This document shows positions 1-5,381 of a stretch of DNA of 5,393 nt, piece after piece. Below the pieces are notes generated by a model, which made no database searches, was not told where the DNA came from, and worked only from the letters and a program-made list of their open reading frames with translations. Source of the stretch: JALVIU01 sp964462295. GTDB lineage: Bacteria > Atribacterota > JALVIU01. A program made the position numbers and the translations under genes. The stretch spans positions 1 through 5,393 of the forward strand of contig CAYWXH010000102.1 of NCBI GenBank assembly GCA_964462295.1, written 5' to 3'. Every line of letters begins with the position of its first letter. Position 1 is the stretch's first letter.

Positions 1-78
1 AGTGATGGAAGACCTTTATGGATAAACAGTAAAGGATCTCAGAAAAATAAAAAAGGTAGAGGACCTAAGAGATACTAA
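1..78 (+). CDS. C-terminal fragment of an unidentified protein
   Basis: Frame 1 is open from the window edge to a TAA at 76-78 and gives 25 residues (starting SDGRPLWINSKG, ending GPKRY). Eight of the 25 are Lys or Arg and only one is acidic, so the protein ends in a flexible basic, Gly-rich tail, a type of tail often seen on nucleic-acid-binding or membrane-anchored proteins. An intrinsic terminator begins 15 nt after the stop, which supports this being a true gene end. The family cannot be named from so short a tail. Frame 2 is also open at the edge but stops at 23-25, so the alternative is a shorter fragment. Confidence 0.5.
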   Translation, partial: SDGRPLWINSKGSQKNKKGRGPKRY

Positions 79-93
79 TATCTAGTAGTACTT

Positions 94-124
94 AAAGACG
101 GGGAGAATATCCCCGTCTTTTTTT
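94..124 (+). terminator. Rho-independent terminator
   Basis: A perfect 10-bp stem AAAGACGGGG / CCCCGTCTTT (94-103 with 111-120) encloses a 7-nt loop. The T run spans 118-124, with its first three T forming the end of the stem. It closes the gene ending at 78 and separates it from the DUF763 gene, whose promoter-like box starts two bases after the T run. Confidence 0.93.
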
Positions 125-125
125 G

Positions 126-134
126 TGTTATACT
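126..134 (+). promoter_or_regulatory. Extended -10 promoter of the DUF763 gene
   Basis: TGTTATACT fits the extended -10 pattern TGn-TATAAT with one mismatch. No convincing -35 hexamer lies 16-18 bp upstream; that space is occupied by the terminator hairpin. Counting seven bases past the box puts the expected transcription start at about 141, which is the A of the chosen ATG, so the mRNA may be leaderless. This rests on motif matching alone. Confidence 0.5.
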
Positions 135-140
135 AATAGT

Positions 141-1208
141 ATGAGAACAGGGGTTACACATCTACCACTTCATGGGGGCAAGGCCCCCAAATGGTTGTTT
201 AATAGAATGGTAAGACTCTCTCGAGAAATAGTACGCTTTATTGTGATAGAATTCGGACCGGATGAGCTTCTTTTTCGTCTTTCTGATCCTGTTTGGTTTC
301 AGGCATTGGGCTCTCTTTTGGGTTTTGATTGGCACAGTAGCGGACTTACTACAACCACTCTTGGTGCACTAAAAGAGGGAATAAAGGGACTTGAAAGAGA
401 GCTTGGAGTATTTATTGCTGGAGGAAAGGGAAAGACCGCACTTACCACACCAGAGCAGATCCTCTCATGGGGTGAAGTGCTGAACATTTCTCCAGAGGAG
501 CTTGTTTATGTAAGTAGAATCACAGCCAAGGTGGATAGTGTGGGGCTTCAGGATGGATATGACCTTTATCATCACAATATCATTTTTACACAAAATGGAA
601 ATTGGGTAGTTATTCAACAAGGCATGAATCCAGAAAAAAGATATGCAAGAAGATATCATTGGGCGAAGAGGGCTTCTTTAAATTTTGTAGTAGATCCCCA
701 TAAGGCCATAGTTTCCCCTCATAGAGGAAAGGCGCTTAATATGGTAACAAAACCGAGTGTTCCATCACAGACGGCACAGGTAAAACTTATAAAGGAAAGT
801 CCTGACTACCTTCTACGGGAATTAAATAAGATTAAAGAGCTTGTTTTACCAAGACATCATGAGGTATATATGGATTTTGAGCCAAAAAGGATATATAAAT
901 ACCTTGTAAGTGTGCATGAGGCCAACCCAAAAGACTATGAGTCCCTTATACTTTCCAAGGGTGCGGGTAAGGCCACAATAAGAGGTCTTGCACTCCTTGC
1001 CGAACTTCTCTTTGGGACACCACCGAGTTTTACGGATCCTGTAAGGTATTCCTTTGCCCATGGTGGAAAAGATGGGCATCCATACCCTGTGGATAGATTA
1101 CGATATGATAAGACTATAACCCTTTTACGTGATATAGTTGAGAAATTAAAAATAGATAATACAGAAAAGTATAAGGCCCTTAAAAGATTGAGTAGATTTG
1201 GACTTTCT
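141..1208 (+). CDS. DUF763 family protein, 3' end lost in assembly gap
   Basis: The product has 356 visible residues and matches the DUF763 family as I remember it: N-terminal MRTGVTHLPLHGGKAP, GFDWHSSGLTTT (61-72), DGYDLYHHN (138-146), RYHWAK (171-176) and, near the C-terminus, RYSFAHGGKDGHPYPVDR (302-319). The stretch KGAGKATIRGLALLAEL (273-289) reads like a helix-hairpin-helix GxG turn, suggesting nucleic-acid contact; that is inference, and the family has no assigned function that I know of. It looks soluble, with no signal peptide or membrane segment. ATG 141 is chosen because it opens the conserved MRTG motif; the in-frame TTG at 123 lies in the terminator T run. No Shine-Dalgarno site precedes it. 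The family usually ends near this point, so the missing part is probably short. An apparent continuation to 1325 is an artefact of reading through N into repeat DNA. Confidence 0.93.
173..189 (+). other. GC-rich hairpin inside the start of the DUF763 gene
   Basis: TGGGGGC (173-179) pairs perfectly with GCCCCCA (183-189) around a 3-nt loop AAG, about 33 nt inside the reading frame, over codons for H11 to K17. It is far more GC-rich than the surrounding coding sequence. There is no T run after it, so it is not an intrinsic terminator. It may be only a consequence of the conserved HGGKAP motif, or it may slow or time early translation. Confidence 0.5.
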
Positions 1209-1308
1209 NNNNNNNNNNNNNNNNNNNNNNNNNNNNNNNNNNNNNNNNNNNNNNNNNNNNNNNNNNNNNNNNNNNNNNNNNNNNNNNNNNNNNNNNNNNN
1301 NNNNNNNN
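1209..1308. other. Assembly gap (100 N)
   Basis: Exactly 100 undetermined bases, a common placeholder length, so the true distance is unknown. It removes the end of the DUF763 gene and the left part of a repeat region. Repeat copies begin within seven bases of its right edge, which suggests that the assembler broke on the repeat. Confidence 0.97.
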
Positions 1309-1314
1309 ACAGGG

Positions 1315-1383
1315 CCTCGCAATGACAGAACCGTTAGGGCCCGCAGATTGCCACGGGCCACTTCCGTGGCCCTCGCAATGACG
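1315..1383 (+). repeat. Dispersed palindromic intergenic repeat, two cores
   Basis: The 12-mer CCTCGCAATGAC occurs exactly at 1315-1326 and 1371-1382, and its reverse complement GTCATTGCGAGG closes the window at 5382-5393. The part from 1344 (CAGATTGCCACG, then a hairpin, then CCTCGCAATGAC) has the layout of the CAATCT...hairpin...GCAATGAC intergenic elements that I recall from many bacterial draft genomes. Its function is unknown; such elements are usually treated as non-autonomous, REP- or MITE-like. No transposase is visible in the window. Confidence 0.75.
1350..1370 (+). repeat. Hairpin of the dispersed repeat
   Basis: GCCACGG (1350-1356) and CCGTGGC (1364-1370) form a perfect 7-bp stem with a 7-nt loop GCCACTT. 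It sits directly before the second CCTCGCAATGAC core. There is no T run after it, so it is not a canonical terminator, although it could act as an RNA 3' stabiliser for the DUF763 transcript. Confidence 0.75.
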
Positions 1384-1496
1384 AGAGAAGGGAAGGACCT
1401 TGCAATGAAAAAAAAGAGGAGGCCTCCCAATGATAAAAAAGAGTGGGTTTCCCCATGATAAAAATTGAGGGCCTCATAATGGCAAGAGGATAAGGT
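1371..1496 (+). repeat. Degenerate tandem array, about 25-bp period
   Basis: Units start at 1371, 1398, 1423, 1448 and 1472 (steps of 27, 25, 25 and 24). They begin CCTCGCAATGAC, CCTTGCAATGAA, CCTCCCAATGAT, TTTCCCCATGAT and CCTCATAATGGC. Each of the first four is followed by an A- or G-rich stretch that ends GAAGGA, GAGGAGG, GAGTGGG or GAGGG; the fifth runs on into GGATAAGG. The first unit is the intact core of the dispersed repeat and later ones drift from it, so the array looks like tandem expansion of the element's end followed by decay. No coding or CRISPR character is seen: there are no conserved repeats with unique spacers. Confidence 0.7.
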
Positions 1497-1532
1497 TTTC
1501 GAATAGGGATTTTTATCAATTTCCAAAAAATG

Positions 1533-1597
1533 ACCTATTTAAATGTTGACAAAGTTATTATTTATGTTAATATTTTTATACAATTATAAAAATAGGT
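1533..1597. promoter_or_regulatory. Inverted 8-mers flanking the operon promoter (possible operator)
   Basis: ACCTATTT at 1533-1540 is the exact inverse of AAATAGGT at 1590-1597. One half lies just upstream of the -35 box and the other in the early leader, 57 bp apart centre to centre. Such placement could suit a regulator that loops or brackets the promoter. In AT-rich DNA an 8-bp match can arise by chance, so this is only a candidate. Confidence 0.25.
1546..1573 (+). promoter_or_regulatory. Sigma-70-type promoter of the AEC-hydrolase-lrgAB operon
   Basis: A perfect -35 TTGACA (1546-1551) is followed by a 16-bp spacer and the -10 TAATAT (1568-1573), which is preceded by TGT as in extended -10 promoters. 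The start of transcription would fall near 1580, giving a leader of about 39 nt before the ATG at 1619. No terminator or riboswitch-like structure is evident in the leader. Confidence 0.75.
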
Positions 1598-1609
1598 TTT
1601 ACATCTGAT

Positions 1610-1615
1610 GGGAGG
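1610..1615 (+). promoter_or_regulatory. Ribosome binding site of the AEC permease gene
   Basis: GGGAGG ends only three bases before the ATG at 1619, closer than usual. The next in-frame ATG lies beyond the second membrane segment, so 1619 remains the best start despite the tight spacing. Confidence 0.7.
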
Positions 1616-1618
1616 ACT

Positions 1619-2572
1619 ATGACAACAATAGGTGTAGTACTCAGAGTGGTATTTGAGCTTGCCATATTTGTATTTGTAGGATTTTTGGGGTTCAAATGGG
1701 GCATTCTTTCCCGAAAGACTGCCATAGAACTTGGCAATTTTACGATAAACATTACTCTTCCCTTCCTTATCTTCTCCTCTATGATGAGGAGATTTCCAAG
1801 TGTTTTGGAACAGAGGTGGTATATATTACCATTTCTCAACCTCTTTCTTATAGGTTTTGCGTTGTTTGTCTCATGGATAGTCTTAAAAATTATAAAACCA
1901 CAAAATGGAAAAAAGGAGTTTTACCTTATTACTTCTTTCCAAAACGGGGCCTTTTTTCCGATAGCTGTGGTAAGTGCCCTTTTTCCACAAGATAGGGCGG
2001 AAACATACTATATCTACATATTTTTGTTTGTACTCTTTTTTACCCCTTTTATAATTACAGTATCAAAACTTTTATTCTCCGGTGAGCCTCCTATATTTAG
2101 AAATGTGTTAAAATCTGTTCTTAATCCTGCTTTTGTCTCTGTAATCATATCTATCTTAGTTGTTTATACAAAACTTTATAGGATTATCCCAGATTTTTTT
2201 ATAGATATCTCTTACAAGATAGGAAATGTGACCATACCACTTATACTCTTTACATTGGGAGGAAGTCTATATTATGCATATAAGACAAATACTAATCCTG
2301 CTTCTCTATATACACTATCTGCCGTTTTTATAAAACTTGTACTTCTTCCCCTTTTGGTCTTTTTTGTACTTTTATTTGTAAAGGCCCCGACTTATATGAA
2401 AATTGTATTTATCCTTGAGGCTGCGGCTCCTACTGCAGTAAATTCTGCTACATACTCTATGGTATATGGGGGAAATGATGCACTTATAAGTAAAGTGAGT
2501 GTATTTGTATATATAGTTTCACTTATTACATATCCTATTTTTGTAATGCTTGCTATCTCAAAATTTGGTTGA
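1619..2572 (+). CDS. AEC family transporter (auxin efflux carrier / malate-malonate permease type)
   Basis: This 317-residue, very hydrophobic protein has about ten predicted membrane segments (roughly 5-27, 34-56, 68-90, 101-122, 128-152, 167-184, 201-221, 230-254, 259-282, 290-314). Family landmarks are ITLPFLIFSSM (45-55), SFQNGAFFPIAV (106-117), IPLILFTLGGSL (206-217) and LEAAAPTAVNSATYSMVYGG (266-285); the proline-bearing segments fit the broken helices of this fold. Bacterial AEC proteins such as MdcF and MleP are known or proposed carriers of malonate or malate, and plant PIN proteins export auxin. The substrate here is unknown and a small organic anion is the natural guess. It is the first gene of the operon, behind a strong promoter. 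Its TGA overlaps the ribosome site of the next gene, whose start is 8 nt downstream. Length is normal for the family. Confidence 0.92.
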   Translation: MTTIGVVLRVVFELAIFVFVGFLGFKWGILSRKTAIELGNFTINITLPFLIFSSMMRRFPSVLEQRWYILPFLNLFLIGFALFVSWIVLKIIKPQNGKKEFYLITSFQNGAFFPIAVVSALFPQDRAETYYIYIFLFVLFFTPFIITVSKLLFSGEPPIFRNVLKSVLNPAFVSVIISILVVYTKLYRIIPDFFIDISYKIGNVTIPLILFTLGGSLYYAYKTNTNPASLYTLSAVFIKLVLLPLLVFFVLLFVKAPTYMKIVFILEAAAPTAVNSATYSMVYGGNDALISKVSVFVYIVSLITYPIFVMLAISKFG

Positions 2573-2576
2573 GGTG
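2571..2576 (+). promoter_or_regulatory. Ribosome site deciding the serine hydrolase start
   Basis: GAGGTG lies 4 nt before ATG 2581 and shares its first two bases with the TGA stop of the AEC gene. An in-frame TTG at 2569 would lie upstream of this site and overlap the stop, so ATG 2581 is preferred. Confidence 0.75.
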
Positions 2577-2580
2577 TGAT

Positions 2581-3588
2581 ATGAATGAGAAAAATATTAA
2601 GACTATAATCAAAAGGTATATAGATAGAAGAGTTATACCTGGTGCCACATATCTTGTGGGAGACAAGAATTCACCTTTAATACATGGAGTTTTGGGAAAT
2701 CATCAGATCGTCCCATATGAAAGAGCCATAAGGACAGGACTCTATTATGATATTGCATCACTTACAAAGCTATTAATAACTACCCCACTTATTATAAAAC
2801 TTATAGACATGAGAGAAATTTCCCTATCTGATCCCATATCACGATTTTTCTCCCCTCTCCCAGATGAAAAAAGAGAGGTAACTATATTTCATCTTCTCAC
2901 ACATACATCTGGGTTTTACTCTTATCTCTTAGACCTCTCAGGTGTCAGACGCGATAATGTTATGGAAAAGATCCTTAGACAGCCACTGGAAAACCCCATT
3001 GGGAAAAAGGTAACATATAGTTGTATAAATTTTGTAACCCTTTTTTATATTGTGAAAAAGATTACAAATAGAGAACCTTATGAGGTAGCAAGAGATTGGT
3101 TTTATGGGCCCCTGGGGATGAACGAGATTTTGTATAACCCCCTTAAACATAATATAAAAAAGGAAGATATAGCCCCTACAACAGAAAATCCAGAGAGGGG
3201 ACTTATTCATGGGGTAGTACATGACCCTCTCGCTGCACATCTTAGTGGTATATCTGGAAATGCGGGACTTTTCTCTACGGTAGATAGTCTATATAGATAT
3301 GCAAAGATGATCCTAAATAGGGGAGAAGGGATTCTTTCGGAAGAGATTGTAAAAAGAATGGAGAAAAACTATACAGAGGGATTAGGAAGCGATAGAGGGC
3401 TTGGTTGGCAGATTTTAGGAAGACTCATAGGGCATACAGGATATACAGGAACATCGCTTTATTTTTCAAGAAAACAGGAAAGGGTTGCCATACTCCTTAC
3501 AAATAGAGTACATCCAAAAGACCTTCATAAAGAGGAGATACAAGTTTTACGAAGGGAGTTTCATGAAGAGGTATTTGGGGAAATTTAG
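2581..3588 (+). CDS. Class C beta-lactamase-related serine hydrolase
   Basis: This 335-residue protein belongs to the beta-lactamase/transpeptidase-like fold (PF00144). The nucleophile motif S60-L61-T62-K63 lies in YDIASLTK. The second motif is Y146-S147-C148 in VTYSCINF, where AmpC has YAN and many relatives YSN or YSD. The third is H285-T286-G287 in GHTGYTGTSLYF. HLLTHTSGF (104-112), HDPLAAHLSGISGNAGLFST (214-233) and LLTNRVHP near the C-terminus are typical of the esterase/peptidase branch rather than of resistance enzymes. There is no signal peptide or membrane segment, so it probably acts in the cytoplasm, which argues against a secreted beta-lactamase. Substrates in this family range from esters to D-amino-acid peptides and muropeptides and cannot be read from the sequence. 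Its last 26 nt overlap lrgA in another frame. Confidence 0.9.
   Translation: MNEKNIKTIIKRYIDRRVIPGATYLVGDKNSPLIHGVLGNHQIVPYERAIRTGLYYDIASLTKLLITTPLIIKLIDMREISLSDPISRFFSPLPDEKREVTIFHLLTHTSGFYSYLLDLSGVRRDNVMEKILRQPLENPIGKKVTYSCINFVTLFYIVKKITNREPYEVARDWFYGPLGMNEILYNPLKHNIKKEDIAPTTENPERGLIHGVVHDPLAAHLSGISGNAGLFSTVDSLYRYAKMILNRGEGILSEEIVKRMEKNYTEGLGSDRGLGWQILGRLIGHTGYTGTSLYFSRKQERVAILLTNRVHPKDLHKEEIQVLRREFHEEVFGEI
3554..3558 (+). promoter_or_regulatory. Ribosome site deciding the lrgA start
   Basis: GGGAG lies 4 nt before ATG 3563, inside the end of the hydrolase gene. It supports this start over an in-frame ATG at 3485, which would add 26 residues not expected for the family and overlap the hydrolase by about 100 nt. 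Confidence 0.7.
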
Positions 3589-3937
3589 TCGGATTATTAT
3601 AGGTTTTTCCATTATTTATGCTATATATCTTGTAGGTGAGACAATTCAGAGATTTTTCCATATCCCTATCCCGGGAAATGTGATAGGCTTTCTTATCATG
3701 TTTTTTCTTTTGAGATACGGTATACTTAAAGAAAAATATATAGAAGATGCAAGCCGTATCCTTATTTCATATCTTGTACTCTTTTTCATCCCGTATCTTG
3801 TGAAGATAGTTACATATAAAGAGGTGATAAGTAAAAACTTTTTGGGGATAATCCTCTCTATATTTGGCTCATATATTGTATTGTTATTTGCCTCTTCCTC
3901 TCTTTTTCAGTATCTTGCAAAGAAGGGGCACGAATAA
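3563..3937 (+). CDS. lrgA: LrgA/CidA family holin-like membrane protein
   Basis: This 124-residue protein has four likely membrane segments (about 9-28, 36-53, 64-84, 93-117). The motif IPIPGNVIGFLIMFFLL (34-50) matches the signature PGxxxG segment of the family, and a charged loop RYGILKEKYIED follows. The usual later segment with a Pro-Ala-Gly-Val-Gly type turn is here FFIPYLVKIVTY (74-85), so that turn has diverged. LrgA and CidA were described as antiholin/holin-like modulators of murein hydrolases in Staphylococcus; LrgA-type partners also form pyruvate uptake systems with LrgB in Bacillus (PftAB). The gene overlaps the hydrolase by 26 nt and its TAA shares one base with the ATG of lrgB, so the two are probably translationally coupled. 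Whether it is LrgA- or CidA-like in function cannot be decided from sequence. Confidence 0.85.
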   Translation: MKRYLGKFSRIIIGFSIIYAIYLVGETIQRFFHIPIPGNVIGFLIMFFLLRYGILKEKYIEDASRILISYLVLFFIPYLVKIVTYKEVISKNFLGIILSIFGSYIVLLFASSSLFQYLAKKGHE

Positions 3938-4620
3938 TGTGGTTTTTTGGGTTTTTTCTCACTATTTTTCTGTTTTATTTGTCAAAATATCTATATAGGA
4001 TTTACCCTGCATTTTTTACACATACAGTCCTTTTACCCTCTGTTGTTATAATTACTCTTCTCGAGGTTGGACATATAGATTATAAGGTTTACTATAATAG
4101 TGCAAGATACCTGACTTTTTTCTTAAATCCTGCTACAGTAGCCCTTTCTTATCTTCTTTACAAGAGATGGGATAGTATCCAAAGATACACAAAAGAGGTA
4201 TTTATTACCATAATAATCTCTTCTATTTTAGGAATAGTATCTGCCTATCTTTTAATTATTATAATGGGAGGAGAAAGGTATACAGCCCTCTCTATGGTGC
4301 CAAAATCTGTAACCACGCCTATTGCAGTGAGGGTATCTGAAATAGTAGGGGGTATCCCATCACTTACAGCAGTATTTGTAGTAATTACAGGTATTACAGG
4401 GGCTATATTAGGTCCACCACTTTTAAGACTTTTTCGTATAGATCATCCTTTAGCATGGGGTCTTTCTATGGGGATAACAGCACACGGTATCGGTACTGCC
4501 CGGGCAGTGGAGGAGGGAGAGACAGAGGGTGCAGCAAGTGGTATAGGTTTTATCCTTATGGGCCTTTTTACAGCACTTTTTGCACCAGTTGTAGTCTTTC
4601 TCCTCGAAAGGATTCTTTAG
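3937..4620 (+). CDS. lrgB: LrgB/CidB family membrane protein
   Basis: This 227-residue polytopic membrane protein is a confident LrgB match: PKSVTTPIA (122-130), GGIPSLTAVFVVITGI (138-153), GAILGPPLLRLF (155-166), GITAHGIGTARAVEEGETEG (179-198) and a hydrophobic C-terminal segment. The length is normal for the family. The N-terminal half is more divergent, with about four membrane segments (roughly 3-20, 28-45, 58-75, 87-110). LrgB works with LrgA; described roles are control of murein hydrolase activity and autolysis, and transport of pyruvate or, in the plastid fusion PLGG1, glycolate and glycerate. The ATG overlaps the lrgA stop by one base, with GGGG at 3925-3928 as ribosome site. It ends the operon; only 13 bp separate it from the convergent metallopeptidase gene, with no clear intrinsic terminator. 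Confidence 0.95.
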   Translation: MWFFGFFLTIFLFYLSKYLYRIYPAFFTHTVLLPSVVIITLLEVGHIDYKVYYNSARYLTFFLNPATVALSYLLYKRWDSIQRYTKEVFITIIISSILGIVSAYLLIIIMGGERYTALSMVPKSVTTPIAVRVSEIVGGIPSLTAVFVVITGITGAILGPPLLRLFRIDHPLAWGLSMGITAHGIGTARAVEEGETEGAASGIGFILMGLFTALFAPVVVFLLERIL

Positions 4621-4633
4621 TGTAAAGTCTTGG

Positions 4634-5323
4634 TTATGGTATAATCTCTCGTAACTCTTTTTTGTATATCCTCCAATTGGGCATGTATTTATCCAATATT
4701 GTCACAAACCTATCATTATGGTAGCGTTCCCTAAGATGGGCAAGCTCATGAACAATTATGTATTCTAAAAGTCGTGTTGGCCTCTTTATAAGCTCTAAAT
4801 TTATCCAGATTCTTTTGGCCCCGATATTACAGGTACCCCATCTGGTTTTCATTTTTTTGATTCTCACTTCATTGGCCCTAAGTCCCATGATTTTTTCCCA
4901 TTTTGGTACTAAAATTTCAAGCTCCCTTTGGAGTTCTTTCCTTAGCCATTTCTCATAATATTTTTCTTTTTGTTCTACGGTATAATTCTTAGGTATATAA
5001 AAGTAGATGTATTTTTCATCCTTTAGCTCTATTTTTGGCCTTTTTGCAGGAATAACCTGCATTATAAACCTACTACCCTTAAAATAGTGATCTTCTCCTG
5101 TGGTAAACTCTTTTTTCCCCTGTTTTTCAAAGAGACCTATATGTCTTTTTATCCACGGGTATTTTTTTATAGCAAATGCTTCTGCTATCTCAATTGGGGT
5201 ATTTAGTGGAATAGACATCCTTACCTTTCCCAAAGGGACAATAATGGTCAGACGAAGGTGTTTTACCCTTTTTCTAAATACAGTTATCTCAATATCTTTT
5301 ATCTTTATAATTTCAGGTTTCAT
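4634..5323 (-). CDS. YgjP-type (COG1451/DUF45) M48-like zinc metallopeptidase
   Basis: This 229-residue soluble protein has the motif VHELAHL with H192-E193-x-x-H196, followed by RYHNDRF, whose H202 is the probable third zinc ligand. Upstream, KTRWGTC (159-165) matches the conserved M-K-T-R-W-G-[ST]-C block of the family, and the N-terminal half (about 8-115) is the usual beta-rich region. No signal peptide or membrane segment is seen, so it is likely cytoplasmic. Bacterial members often sit near restriction or DNA-processing genes, but the physiological substrate is unknown. Start and length fit the family. It has its own promoter at 5375-5347, and no Shine-Dalgarno site is visible in the short leader. 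It is transcribed toward lrgB and is not part of that operon. Confidence 0.93.
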   Translation of the reverse strand: MKPEIIKIKDIEITVFRKRVKHLRLTIIVPLGKVRMSIPLNTPIEIAEAFAIKKYPWIKRHIGLFEKQGKKEFTTGEDHYFKGSRFIMQVIPAKRPKIELKDEKYIYFYIPKNYTVEQKEKYYEKWLRKELQRELEILVPKWEKIMGLRANEVRIKKMKTRWGTCNIGAKRIWINLELIKRPTRLLEYIIVHELAHLRERYHNDRFVTILDKYMPNWRIYKKELREIIP

Positions 5324-5346
5324 TTGTTTAGGTTGTTTTTTGGTAT

Positions 5347-5375
5347 ATTATACATTAGTTTTCTTGTATTGTAAA
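5347..5375 (-). promoter_or_regulatory. Promoter of the metallopeptidase gene
   Basis: Read on the minus strand, TTTACA (5375-5370, one mismatch to TTGACA) is followed by a 17-bp spacer and a perfect TATAAT (5352-5347). Transcription would begin near 5340, leaving a leader of about 17 nt before the ATG at 5323. That leader is A- and C-rich with no GGAG-like motif. Confidence 0.8.
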
Positions 5376-5381
5376 TCATTT

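Larger units (their letters stand above)
1309..1618. other. Non-coding region: repeats, then operon promoter and leader
   Basis: This 310-base stretch between the gap and the AEC permease gene has no credible gene. Short open frames across it translate repeat DNA and have no ribosome site or recognisable product. From left to right it holds two exact copies of CCTCGCAATGAC, a small hairpin, a decaying tandem array to about 1496, an AT-rich spacer, a promoter and a leader of about 40 nt ending in a ribosome site. Confidence 0.85.

Noticed and set aside
1..93. Possible 3' end of 23S rRNA (GATACTAATA looks faintly like the GGTACTAAT tail)
   Set aside because: The surrounding sequence does not follow rRNA, is too AT-rich, and a basic C-terminal coding tail with a stop and terminator explains it better.
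123..140. TTG at 123 as the start of the DUF763 gene
   Set aside because: It lies in the terminator T run and upstream of the expected transcription start; the family's conserved N-terminus begins at ATG 141.
1198..1458. Open frames reading through the N gap into the repeat region (both strands)
   Set aside because: They exist only because N is not read as a stop; the readable parts translate repeat DNA and have no ribosome site or family resemblance.
1371..1496. CRISPR-like array
   Set aside because: Units are contiguous and degenerate, with no conserved repeat separated by unique spacers and no cas genes.
1456..1518. 10-bp inverted repeat TGATAAAAAT / ATTTTTATCA
   Set aside because: The arms are almost pure A/T, 43 nt apart, and partly belong to the decayed tandem array; this is expected by chance in such DNA.
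2581..3588. Serine hydrolase as an antibiotic-resistance beta-lactamase
   Set aside because: No signal peptide, a YSC second motif and esterase-branch sequence blocks; nothing supports a resistance role.
4637..4645. Extended -10 box TGGTATAAT on the plus strand
   Set aside because: It overlaps the last codons of the convergent gene, has no -35 match and no gene downstream on that strand; chance is likely, though an antisense transcript cannot be excluded.
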